From positions 5,332,001 through 5,396,000 of the forward strand of contig NC_047073.1 in assembly GCF_902459465.1 (NCBI RefSeq): a stretch of DNA of 64,000 bases, read 5' to 3'. Source of the stretch: Asterias rubens. Taxonomy: Eukaryota > Echinodermata > Asteroidea > Forcipulatida > Asteriidae. Positions 1 to 42,900 of this stretch are shown piece after piece (position 1 is the stretch's first letter; every line of letters begins with the position of its first letter). A program made the position numbers and the translations under genes. The notes under the pieces are model-generated. The model was not told the DNA's origin and searched no databases. It was given only the letters and a program-made list of their open reading frames with translations.

Positions 1-149
1 AAAAACCTGCTCAGCTCAGAACAAGTTTGCTCAGCAGAAGTAGGTTACCACCCAAAATTCCACAAAGATAGAATTGCTACAACTGGTGCCCCACTAATTG
101 TTTCCTTAGCAAGAAAGTACCTAGACATTATTTTCTGCCTAACTTGAAG

Positions 150-410
150 ACACTGATGAAAGAAAAAACCACCCTTGTCACCAAAGTTGTGTGCTTTTGG
201 ATGCTTGATTGCGAGACCTCAAATTCTAAACTTGAGGTCTCGAAATCAAATTCGGGAAAAATTACTTCTTTCTCGAAAACTACATCACTTCAGAGGGAGC
301 CGTTTCTCACAGTGTTTTATACCATCAACCTCTCCCCATTACTCGTTACCAAGCAAGGTTTTTATGTTGATAATTATTTAAGTAATTACCAATAGTGTCA
401 ACTGCCTTTA
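150..410 (+). repeat. Family A short palindromic element, 5'-truncated
   Basis: This is the first of eleven copies of an interspersed element of about 380 bp. Full copies begin TTAAAGGCACTGGACACTAT and end with the inverted form ATAGTGTCCACTGCCTTTAA. This copy keeps the internal palindrome (GAGACCTC ... GAGGTCTC) and the 3' terminus (ATAGTGTCAACTGCCTTTA, ending at 410), but the 5' terminus is missing. It looks like a non-autonomous DNA transposon (MITE). No transposase is present. Confidence 0.75.
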
Positions 411-642
411 CTGCGACTACAGTCCAAACCTCTTTAGTAAAATGTAATTAACTGTCCACATTGTAGGCCCTCTTCTTTTGGGGGTAGATTTTCTGAAAAA
501 CCGTGACCTCATGCACAAAGTTCCTGTTTTTTTTAAAGCCTTGCCAAGGCCCGACTGTCTTATAGAATTGCTTGTAAATTATGTTTGCCTCAAAACCACC
601 ACAGATTGGAATAACTTGTGTATACCTACATGTACATGAGTA

Positions 643-800
643 CATCACCAACAAACAGGCGTTCCTTGGCACCGTACAAACTCCGAAGCAAGATTCTCAA
701 ACAAACCACTTCTACTGCATCACCAACAAACAGGCGTTCCTTGGCACCGTACGAACTCCAAAGCAAGATTCTCAAACAAACCACTTCTACTGCATCACCA
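643..800 (+). repeat. 75-bp tandem duplication with open reading frame
   Basis: A 75-bp unit (643-717) is repeated at 718-792 with a few differences, and 8 bp of a third copy follow. Because 75 is a multiple of three, the repeat is in frame. On the plus strand it lies in an open frame to a TGA at 837-839, encoding a Ser/Thr/Lys-rich repeat with the core RRSLAPY. A stop lies just upstream at 612-614 and no convincing splice acceptor is seen, so coding status is doubtful. The frame ends inside the terminus of the next element. Confidence 0.6.
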
Positions 801-834
801 GTTGAACAGACCGATCCTACCACACCAAGTCAAA

Positions 835-1274
835 TGTGACCCACTCTGTGAAAATGAGTGACATGTCGCCCAATGTAATATTGAGTTATGGACAGTTTAA
901 TGTGGAAAATTTAATATAACAAAAATATATATAATTTTTTTTTTTTTAAAGATCTTTAGTTGCATGGTTTACCTTTAGAACACTTACTTTTAGGCAATAA
1001 AGCTATGAATACAACAATTTGTGATCATACTTATGTCTAATTTGTATCCTTTTGCACACAACTGTAGTTTAAAATATCATTTTACTTGCAACTCGTTTTT
1101 CACAAAAAATGGTGTAGTGGCTAATTTCAAACGGGAGTAACTCAGCAACGCAATACACCCCAAAGCTTAGACACATTACCAAATTACTGCTGCTGATGTG
1201 TTCTTTCCAGCCATGCATACAACTCAATTCCTGAAATTGCCTACATCTGACTCATTTTCACAGAGCGGGTCACA
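835..1274. mobile_element. Non-autonomous DNA element with about 25-bp terminal inverted repeats
   Basis: The left end reads TGTGACCCACTCTGTGAAAA and the right end is its inverse (TTTTCACAGAGCGGGTCACA), with one mismatch over about 25 bp. The 440-bp element has no significant ORF. An AATAAA at 996-1001 falls inside it and is not linked to a gene here. No clear target duplication is visible beyond a few A residues. Confidence 0.7.
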
Positions 1275-2257
1275 AATTTACATTTTGGGGGCGTGCAGTC
1301 ACAAGTTGAAATACATTTGTAGATCGGCCCATTAGAGGATGACAAACTTAAGATACTGCCAGATCAGGAGGGTGATAATGTACATGTACATGTATACCTC
1401 CAATTGAGCATTACATTACTTGAATACCAGCGTCATGTACCAGCTTTTTTAATACAGTCCAAACACTGTGACCGAGCTAGTAACCAAAGTTATAAATTGG
1501 GCACAAAGACAATTTAGGCAATGTTTAATTCCACTTATTGTGGAAGAGCATTCCTAAGTTTCCTGCCCCCCCCCCAAAAAAAAAAACCCCTCCCACCGCC
1601 CCCCCCCCTTTTTTTTAACATAAAGTTACAATTGAATAGAATACTACTATTCACAATTTAAGCAAATATTTTTAAGGTAGGTTTCAATCAGTAATGTTTA
1701 CTTGTTAAGGTAGGGTCATCATTTGGTTTATGTCAAGGTAATGCTTAACAACGGGGTAAATTACCACAAGAGATACTTTTTCACCTGTAAAAAACATTGT
1801 AAAAAGTTAGTTGAACACAGTGCCTACTTGTTGAGAAAACAGTGAAACTGTCACGTTATTTTTCTTCAAGAACGTCAATTCCGACTGCCTTTTAGTGAAC
1901 TAACACAGGCATGATATTTGGTCCTTAGTAAAAAAGTAGGAGCATTTTACATGTATACATGGTGTAGGCTTTAAAGGGAAACATCACCCCAGCTTTAAAT
2001 ACAACATTTCATGCTACTTAATAACAACTTTTCTGATTTTTTCAAGGGCCAACAAATCAGATATTCGACTCAAGTTGGAAAAATAGTTTGCTGACAACAG
2101 TGGATACCAACCACATCCCGACTTAATGAGGCAGCATTCAAACAGGCACCACAGAAACTTTCTCAAGCAATTCATTTGAGCTTCACATTATCCGACAAAC
2201 CTTTATTGATTTCTGGCAAACAGGGGCCCTTCAGACAAAAATTGTTTGCTGGATGGT
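1275..2257. other. Non-coding stretch, no gene seen
   Basis: No ORF of note is seen. A low-complexity block of C, A, C and T runs occupies about 1566-1617. The rest is AT-rich unique-looking sequence. Confidence 0.6.
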
Positions 2258-2636
2258 TAAAGCCATTGGACACTTTCGGTAAACAGTATTGTCTAAAGGC
2301 CCACACTTCGTGTATCACAACTTATATATAAAATAACAAACCTGTGTAAATTTAGGCTCAATCGGTCATCGGAGTCGGGAGAAAATAACGGGAAAACCCA
2401 CCTTTGTTTCCGCACGTTTCGTCGTGTCATGACATAGTGTGTTTACTATAATCCGTAATTCTCGTTGTCGAGAATTGATAATTGTTTTCATGTTTTCTCA
2501 AAAAGTAAAGCATTTCATGGAGTAATATTTCAAGAGAAGTCTTTCACCATTATCTTCTGTAAACCCTGCAAAATTATTTGTAAATCTGTGAACTTTTTTT
2601 TTTTTTTTCTGTACCGAAAGTGTCCAATGGCCTTAA
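2258..2636 (+). repeat. Family B palindromic element, copy 1
   Basis: The ends are TTAAAGCCATTGGACACTTT and its inverse, AAAGTGTCCAATGGCCTTAA. Internally it contains AATTCTCGTTGTCGAGAATT, a palindrome. The segment beginning ATAACAAACCTGTG is shared with family A, so the two families are related. Other copies lie at 10714-11086 and 52427-52806 (minus). It is probably a MITE. Confidence 0.8.
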
Positions 2637-3371
2637 AACCACCATCATCTTTTAAACAAGTAGCCTTTCGGGAAAAATAACACAATTTTTGTTTTCTTTC
2701 CTGTATGACCCTACCTTCAATGGAGGTATACCATTTTGTACACATCTGGAAATACCTTAGTATAAAATTATTAACAAAAAAAACAAAAAAAAATACATAA
2801 AAAATCATTTCTAGTCCTACGCCAATCTCCATATCACCCATCATCAAGACTTTCTTGTTTAGAATGAGACGGGTAATGTAAGCATCTCATTCCGAGATGA
2901 AATCATCACAAATGAAAAAAGGTCTCCTCTCTCACAACCTGAATACTCAGTATACTGAATAAACGAAAGATGAAAATACTCTTTGGACTTGGTATGAACA
3001 TTCCCGTTCCTCATTGTTTTCCACATCAACAGAGGGCAGTATTCGGCCCTCACAGTTTTTCAATATTTACACGTCATCTCCAAAAGCAATGAAAATTACT
3101 CTAATGGCTGTACAACTTGAAGGAGTGAAATCCAGAGTTCCTATGAATCTGTTCATAGCACAATAGGTACTTCAAACACAGATGGCACAACCCAAAACAT
3201 CCTCTCCTGGCTGTCACTCGCAATCTCAATTTTTCAGAGTTTCTCTTCTCAGAGTTTCAAAGTCAAACACGCAAGTCTACTTTGAAGGTCCCAGGACCCT
3301 AATCTTAACAGGATCCTCAATGGAAAACAAACTAGCGCCGTTCTTTTTGTTTCCTTTTATTCCTTTTTGTC
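2637..3371. other. 3' flank of RANBP3
   Basis: No gene is seen. The only minus-strand AATAAA in the flank is at 3356-3361, just 11 nt beyond the RANBP3 stop codon. If it is used, the 3' UTR would be very short; otherwise the true poly(A) site is farther left and not recognised. Confidence 0.45.
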
Positions 3372-35121
<31,750 letters not shown>

Positions 35122-35544
35122 TTTTGTACAGAAATTCTATTCTTGACAAACAACCTTGTATTTGAACGGTGCTTAATGTGAACGAAATATCAAGCGTAAA
35201 AAATTGAGGGAATGATCAATTTTAATATACGAGGTTGAACAAAAAGCACTAGTCTGGTTAACAAAATTATAATGCGGGTAGAACACACTGCTGCTTAGAC
35301 ATACACCAGACCGAATGGGAACAAAAAAGCCGGCCAAAATGTTCGTCAACGACCGTCAAGGCTAATCAATGAGCACGCACTTTGCGTAGTGTGTGTAATC
35401 ACACCGCACGACCCACCCGTACACACTGTCACATTGCTGAACACACGTCGTACGAATACTATGCACAAGTCATCCGCACTCCTCGTACCACTGAACCACT
35501 ATAAACTAATTCGACCGCTTTGAGCAAGGCTAATCAATGAGTCG

Positions 35545-35740
35545 TTTTTGTGCTGGCGCAATGGTGTCTTGCATGCCTCACCGGCGCGGCCCGGCTCTGG
35601 GGACCCCGGTTCGAATCCGACTGGGGGCACTATGTGGAAGGGTTTTTCTGTCCCTATGACTTGATGGATTTTCCCTTGGGTTTTCCTCCTACTTCGAAAA
35701 CCGAAATGTCTTCATTCTTCTCACCTTGTCCAATTAGATG
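35545..35740 (+). repeat. tRNA-headed SINE
   Basis: TGCTGGCGCAATGGTGTC resembles a box A region and GGTTCGAATCCGACTGG is a good box B. The head is followed by GGGTTTTTCTGTCCC and GGTTTTCCTCC, as in the SINE at 40903. It lies in plus orientation in the divergent promoter region. Confidence 0.65.
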
Positions 35741-36051
35741 CTGAAAGGCTTTGACCATCAATTATCACAGATGCGGATTTTACATTACTGAGCAAAGTCA
35801 TGAATAACGGCATTAGATATGGGTTGTGCATTTTAGATGCTCGTGGTGCATACAATCTTAGGCCAATTTTTAAAGGGGGGGGGGGGCGTTGATAAGAAGT
35901 GTCCCCACATTTAAACAGTGGACCATTTCCCCAGGATTGATGACGATGGCAGACCGTAAAGGGTCGGATTTTATACACAGTGCACTATTCTTGATAAAGG
36001 TGGCCAAAAACATGGGGGGGGAGGACGTTTGCTTCCCATCCTCCACACTGT

Positions 36052-36256
36052 AGACTTGTGGACAAGTCGTAAAGGTCCCACGTGATGAGATAGTCGAGTT
36101 GTGGCGGTGCGCGAACTGCTGATGCCTAACTTCTAAGGAGTAGAAGTCGACCACTGCGTGCTCTCGCGCGAACTGCTGCAGATGCCGACAACAAACACCG
36201 CCACATAACTCGACTATTGCATCGCGTGGGAGGACTAACGACTTGTCCACAAGTCT
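36052..36256. repeat. Inverted repeat, 58- and 61-bp arms
   Basis: The left arm (36052-36109) starts AGACTTGTGGACAAGTCGT and the right arm (36196-36256) ends ACGACTTGTCCACAAGTCT. The spacer contains a direct repeat of GCGAACTGCTG near 36111 and 36169. Confidence 0.8.
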
Positions 36257-36266
36257 ATCCACACCG

Positions 36267-36709
36267 TAGCCTTTAGTCAAGGCGCACGCAACACACCGGA
36301 TGGCACGCACAACCCCAAAAATGTAACGCACGAAAAAAGACTATCACAGCGAGCGGCGAAGCTGCGAAGCGCCTTTACCAACTCGTTTTGGGGCCTTATG
36401 TTTTTCATTACATTTGCAAACGATTTTGGTGGGAGAAAATGTAATGCATAATGCATTAGCGTGGTGAGTTGCTGGCCAATAAGGCACAACTACTTGCATG
36501 ACGTCACAAGAACGTTCGATGCAAATTCGTTACATTTCCTCCCACCAAAATCGTTGGCAAATGTAAAGAAAAACATAAGGCCCCCAAAACGAGTTGGTAA
36601 AGGCGCAGTCGCGGCTTCGCCTCTCGCGGTGATAGTCTATTTTCGTGCGTTACATTTTTGGGGCTGTGCGTGCTATCCGATGTGCCGCGTGCGCCTTGAC
36701 TAAAGGCTA
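36267..36709. repeat. Large inverted repeat, about 180-bp arms
   Basis: The left arm 36267-36442 and right arm 36528-36709 are inverted copies with scattered mismatches and an 85-bp loop. Matching blocks are GACTAAAGGCTA, CGTGCGTTACATTTTT, CAACTCGTTTTGGGG and CCACCAAAATCGTT. It is immediately upstream of ALG6 and can form a long hairpin. It is probably a fold-back MITE adjacent to, or fused with, the 36052-36256 hairpin. Confidence 0.85.
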
Positions 36710-36931
36710 TCCACACCGAGGAGGAGACCGTACTGCCTGGTTACTGACTGACGGTCGTTGGCGGTATTTGACTGAAACGAAACATTGGACGCTACCACGT
36801 GTGTTAGCTCTGTCGTCAAAGACGGATCTTGATCATGGCTTGATGGATGATGATGGGTGATCAGCTTATCAGCTGGAAAGTCGGCTACTTCGCAAAAGTT
36901 TCTTGAGTGATAGTTTTGTTTTCAGGATACC

Positions 36932-39900
36932 ATGGAAAACCGAGTAGCTTTGACTGTTGCTTTTGCTCTTGTAGCAGTTGCAGTCCGCTGGGCTGTTTCG
37001 TTAAATCAATATTCAGGTTTGTGCGAATTACCCGTATAGTGACTTTTTAGAATAGCTGCATCTATTTTGTGATAAAATGTAGTTGCGATTTATAACGTAA
37101 CCCTCCTCCCGACGGCGGGAGCTAGGAGGGTTTCCGTGCTTACCCGGTTATCGCATGGTTATCGCAACTAGATAAAATGGCGAGCAAAATGCATTCCTCG
37201 TAATTCAATGCCTTTCATTTGCTTTATATAGGAAGTGGACACTATAATTAAATTAGTAATTACTCAAAATAATTATTAGCATAAAACCTTTCTTGTTCGT
37301 GAACACCAGATTCTGCCATGATGAGTAATGCCATTATTAGACTTAGAGGTTGACTTGTAAGTTGTATGGTATAAAACATTGTGAGAAAAGGCTCCTTCTG
37401 AAGTGCCATAGTTTATTAGTTTTCATGAAAGAAGTAATTTTCCACGAATTTGATTTCGAGACCTCAGAAGGTCTCAAACTCAACCACCTAAACGCACACA
37501 ACTTCGAGAGACAAGGGTGTTTTTTTTCTTTCATTATTCAATATTATCTTGCAAGTTCAATGACCAATTGAGCTCAAATTTTCACAGGTTTGTTATTTTA
37601 TGCTTATGTTGAGATACACCAACTGTGACAGTGAAGGCTAGTTTTTTGACAATTACAAATACTAATAGTGTCCCCCGGCCATTTTTTAAAGCTTTGTTTG
37701 AGAACCACTTTGCACAAGAGTTGAAACCTAATGCCATTATTATTACCACTGTAACTGTTGACCGTAACACATTTATTATTAATATTACATTCCATTATTG
37801 CAATTTTGATATTGAATTAGACATTTTTGATTGATCTCTTCCTTGCTCTATCATGTCTATGGATTGATGAATATCGTTTACTACTATATTACAAGTTCAC
37901 TTCAAGTTTAATATTATTTGTACTAATATTAGTCTATTTTGTGATATAAAATGAGGAGCAAGCAAATGCACAATTTACTTTTAAAAAGGGTCAAAGCATT
38001 AATAAAGCAAGACAGTTCTCTAGAACAAACTCACAAACTCTACCTGGCAAGTAGATACACACATGGTGTTACCGCAAACCAAATATATACATAATAATGC
38101 CATTAAAACATTTTAATATAATTAATAGTAACAACTGTTTGCAGTATGTCAGGTGCCATTAGAAAACAAAATTGGATTGCAATGATGTAGAGTCAGTCAC
38201 TCACACTGTGTGACACTTTGACTTGACTAACTTATTTTTATTTGGAAAATAAATCATAATTGAAATTAATGTTATTATAATAATAACATTAATTTAAATT
38301 ATGATTTATTTTTCAAATAGAAATAAGTTAGTCAAGTCAAAGGGTTTACAGTGTATGTTATTAATTTAAATAACATTTAATGGTTTTCGATACACAAATT
38401 ATAATTCATCAAACAATATTAATAATAATGTTATATTGTTATATTTATAGTCGTCTAATAATTTCTTCGTTCGTGTTTTGTGTATAAATTAATGTATTGA
38501 GACTCTGAGAGTAAAGACTAACTAATTTAATTTACTAAGCAGTCGAAGTAAGTTAGAGCCACTTCTAAGTTCTTTTTTTATATTTGAAATGGTTTATTAA
38601 CTTCTTCCCAGTGACAGTGCCTTTTAAGTTCAACCGCTCTTCTTTATTTCCATTGATTATTGTAAAAATAGATGCTAAAACCAACCACCACTTGTTCATG
38701 TATGTTTTGACAAAAAACAATTAAGCAATGCATTAAAGACAGTGGACACTATTGGTAATTGTCAAAGACCAGTCTTCTCACTTGCTGTATCTCATCATAT
38801 GCATGAAATAAACCTGTGCAAATTTGAGCTCAATCGGTTATCGAAGTTGCGAGATAATAATGAAAGAAAAAACACCCTTGTCACACAAAGTTGTGTGCTT
38901 TCTTATGCTTGAATTCGGGGCCTCAAATTCTAAATCTGAGGTCTCGAAATCAAATTCGAGGAAAATTACTTCTTTCTCAAAAACCAGAGGGAGCCGTTTC
39001 TCACAATGTTTTATACTATCAACCTCTCCCCATTACTTATTACCAAGTAAGGTTTTATGCTTAAAATTATTTTGAGTAATTACCAATTACCAATAACTTA
39101 TTAAGCTTTTGAATGATATGTTTTGTGAATACTTTTTCTTTTAGGTGCAAACAAGCCACCCATGTATGGGGATTATGAAGCCCAAAGGCATTGGATGGAA
39201 ATCACAACAAATCTACCTGCCAAGGAATGGTAAGAAGAACCATAGAGCAAGGAACAGAAGGAGTTACAACTCCAGTCTTATCCCCGAAGCTCAAATTAAT
39301 CCGATTAACGCTGTATCCACCTCCGTGGAAACACTATGGATGTGAACCGCAGCGCCTGTAAAAGGCTGTACACATTCCGACCGTAGCGAGCTCTTTGTAC
39401 CCCATGTAACTGGGTAGCCAGTTCTTTATACTTCGCTCGTTAGGAAATGTGCCCACAGATGTTTCTGCTGATTAGCGCTGGTCGTTATACGCCCGCGGTA
39501 ACACACATGGAACCTTTGAAGACCACTAGTTGTAACTCCTTCTGCTCCTTGCTCTATGGAATAACTTACATGTATTAAAGATTCTTAAAAAGTATGATCA
39601 GGCTTTACACCAATGTGTATCAATCACTGTATACTCAGTACTTTCCAAAGTTCTGCGAAAGAAAAATCCCCAGGCAAATCACTTGGGTGGACTTCGAACC
39701 CACTACCACCGAGTGATTTGCCTGTGGATTTTTTTCAACAAAAAGGTAATCCTTGGAGGGCTCTACTTTGAAAATGGACCACTCCAGGAATCACCAAGGG
39801 AGTTGTGATCTTAGCCATAGCACTGTCAGCAGTCAATATTTGTATACTATGGGCAGGTGTGCCATCATTCTTAAAGGCTCTGGACACTATTAGTAATTAC

Positions 39901-42900
39901 TCCCCCAAAAAATTAGCATAAAAACAAACTTGATAATGAGCAATGGAGAGCTGTTGATAGTATAAAACATTATGAGAAGCGGCTCCCTCTGAAGTAACGT
40001 AGTTTTAGAGAAAGAAGTTTTCCACAAATTTGATTTTGAGACCTCAGATTTAGATTTTGAGGTCTCAAAATCAAGCATCTGAAAGCACACAACTCTGTAC
40101 GACAAGGGTGTTGTTACTCATTATTATCTCACAATTTCGACAACCAATTGAGCTAAAATGTACACAGGTTTGTTATTTCATGCATTCAATGTTAAGATAC
40201 ACCAAGTGAGAAGACTGGCCTTTGACAACCACAATATAGTGTCTAGTGTCTTTAACTCAAGAAATTAAAAGGTTTAACACTTGATTAACTCAGTGGGGAA
40301 ACGTAAAAAAAAAAAACGGAACTGACAAATATTCTGACCTGTGTTGTAGCTAAACAAATTTTAGAGCTGGGCTCTAAATCCAACTTAGTTAGTCCACCAT
40401 GGGCAAGCGGTTCAGGTTGAGATATGGGACCATCATTGCTGAAGTAAATCTGGGTGAAATCTGTGCTGGGCAGCACAATGTGTTTTGCTCAAGAGTGCTG
40501 GTTGAATATTTGTTATAATGTATCGTGTGTAGTACTGGGGCAAGCCCACCTGGCACCGCCAACTGTGGCTACAACACTGAGTCTGACATTACATATTTTG
40601 ATGGAATGTTCTTTCGGACAGGTATAGGAATAGCACCACGAATGACCTACAGTACTGGGGTTTGGACTATCCTCCTCTGACTGCTTATCACAGCTGGCTA
40701 TGTGGGATTGTGTAAGTATGAAAGGCCAACTAATTTATTGGTTTTAGGAAGAGTAAGTTGACCTTAGTTTTGACCTAATAATGAGGGTGCTACCTATGCA
40801 ATCCAGTGGGAAATGGCCCAATTCACCATGTTCACTGAGAATCCACCTAACACACTACAGTATTGTTCATGTAGATGCCATAAAATTTACCTAATCAATC
40901 CAGCTTAGGTGGCACGGTTGGCTTGTGCGTAAAGCGCTCGCCTCTCACCAAGGTGACCCCGGTTTGATTCCCGGCCAGGGCCATATGCAGTGTTCTCCAC
41001 AGACTTTTTTTTAAGAGGGCGGCATGACGTAATCAAAATGGCGCCTGTCAATATGACGTTATCAAAATGCCGCCCATTTTGATATGACGTCAGCGGACGT
41101 GAAAGCAACAAATGCTTGAGAAAACCATTTTTTTTAAAATAATGTATTACGACGACGCTACCTACCTATTGATGGGCATCCATTTCGGTTGGAACAACCT
41201 TATTATTTTTAAAAACTAAATCAAAACTACAATTTGTTATACATTTTGCTTTGTGCGCCGCGCCAATAACCTCAAAGGGATGATCGGCATGCCGCATGTC
41301 AGAATTTAGAAAGCGGGTGATCGGACCATGATCGGACGGTCTTCGTTTGTTATTTTCAAAACAGAAAAACAAAAATCAAAACCCACAATTTTGGACGATC
41401 TTATCCCCAAATTATGGCCCTAAATAATACTTTTTTTTCATCCAAAACCATTTCCATGAATTAGTGATTCGCGGTTCCGTCCTTAAGAACTTAGTTTGTA
41501 ATAAAATAATCGAGATTCATTGATAAATGAACTTTGCCCCGCATCGCGCACGCCCTCAATGGGCAAAAGTTGACATGTTTGAACATGCTTCGAGGCTGTA
41601 CATTGTACCATTCTGTACATGCGTGCGGCACTGTGTGGTAACTCTTTCGCAGTTTGTGAACGTGCGTGTTGTGTTGGAGTATATCAACGGCCAATCACAG
41701 CGTGCGGACTGTTCATGCACTATGCATGCAGTGTGTATTCCCATCGTTGATGGTGAGCGTGGTGTGTGCATGGTTGGTTGATGCATGCACTCGGCATATA
41801 AATACAAACCATGTGGCCGTGTGTGTACATCGTGTTTTAACGTTTGTTTACGATCGCATTTCTGATGCTATATTTTGAAGTCGGCTCTGGCTTGTCAGGT
41901 ACTCGTTTGATCTTATTAAATGCAGTCTAAAAATAGTCTCTTTGTACTATTTTGGGCAGGGCGGCCAATAATTTTAGCAGGGCGGCCAATTCTTTGGCAG
42001 GGCGGCCTAAATTTTAGGAGGGCGGCCCGCCCTCCCAATTTACATGTGTGGAGAACACGGATATGTGAGTTGAGTTGTGCGTTGGTTCTCTGCTGTGCAA
42101 CGAGGGTTTTCCAGACTATCTGGTTTTCCTCCCTCAAGAAAAAATCAAACACTTTTGATCTTGGCTGTGCCCCGTGGTCATAATGGGTTGATGTGGCTGG
42201 GAGCTGAATGCGCCCTTGCATGCCTGCTTCTCGAACACGTTGTAGTCGCGTCCTTCACAATTCAGCTCTAGCTGCGAGTAAGGACGATTAGCCCCCCAAA
42301 TTATTATATGACAAGGTTAACCGGAAAGTATCCAAATGTGGAAACTGGACACCACAGTTCCACATATGTGGCCTACGTGTACATGTACCAAATGTGCTGA
42401 CATCACCGAGACCTGGGTGGGTCAGGGAGGCTAATGGAATGTTCTTGATATAGTACTAAATTGTTCCTAATCTTAAAAGGATAACAACAAAACTGATTAT
42501 GATATGAAATAAATACTTTTAAAATGGAATATAAGGATTCACTCAAATATCTCTTAAACTAGTGGTGTTCCTTTGACGGCGTGAACTTACACAATCTGCC
42601 ATTTGGAGTCAAAAGTTTGGTCCCCAAAAATAGTGGACCCTGTCAGTTCCAGATCAAGAGGAAAACCACAGAATATTGAGGTATATTGTGTGGATCATTG
42701 TAAGCTACTCTCAAAACATCTTCCCAACCATTTTATGACGTTTTCATTCTTTAGATGTTTATTCTTACTCATTTTTACAGGGCATATAAGATAAACCCAG
42801 AATGGACAGAGTTGAATTCTTCAAGAGGATATGAAAGCTACAATCATAAACTTTTTATGAGGTACACAGGTAATGACACACCTGTATTACCAGACTGATG

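Larger units (their letters stand above)
35122..36931. promoter_or_regulatory. Divergent intergenic region between RANBP3 and ALG6 start codons
   Basis: RANBP3 reads left from 35121 and ALG6 reads right from 36932, so both promoters should lie in this 1.8 kb. No TATA box is convincing. Just before the ALG6 ATG is TTTTGTTTTCAG ending at 36925, which could be an acceptor for a non-coding first exon located near 36715-36880. The region is enlarged by a SINE and two hairpin elements, so the original spacing was probably well under 1 kb. Confidence 0.6.

Noticed and set aside
996..1001. AATAAA as a poly(A) signal of a host gene
   Set aside because: It lies inside a transposable element and no supported gene precedes it.
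41527..41878. Overlapping ORFs of 70-84 residues
   Set aside because: They lie within the family C transposon, overlap on both strands and show no transposase motif.
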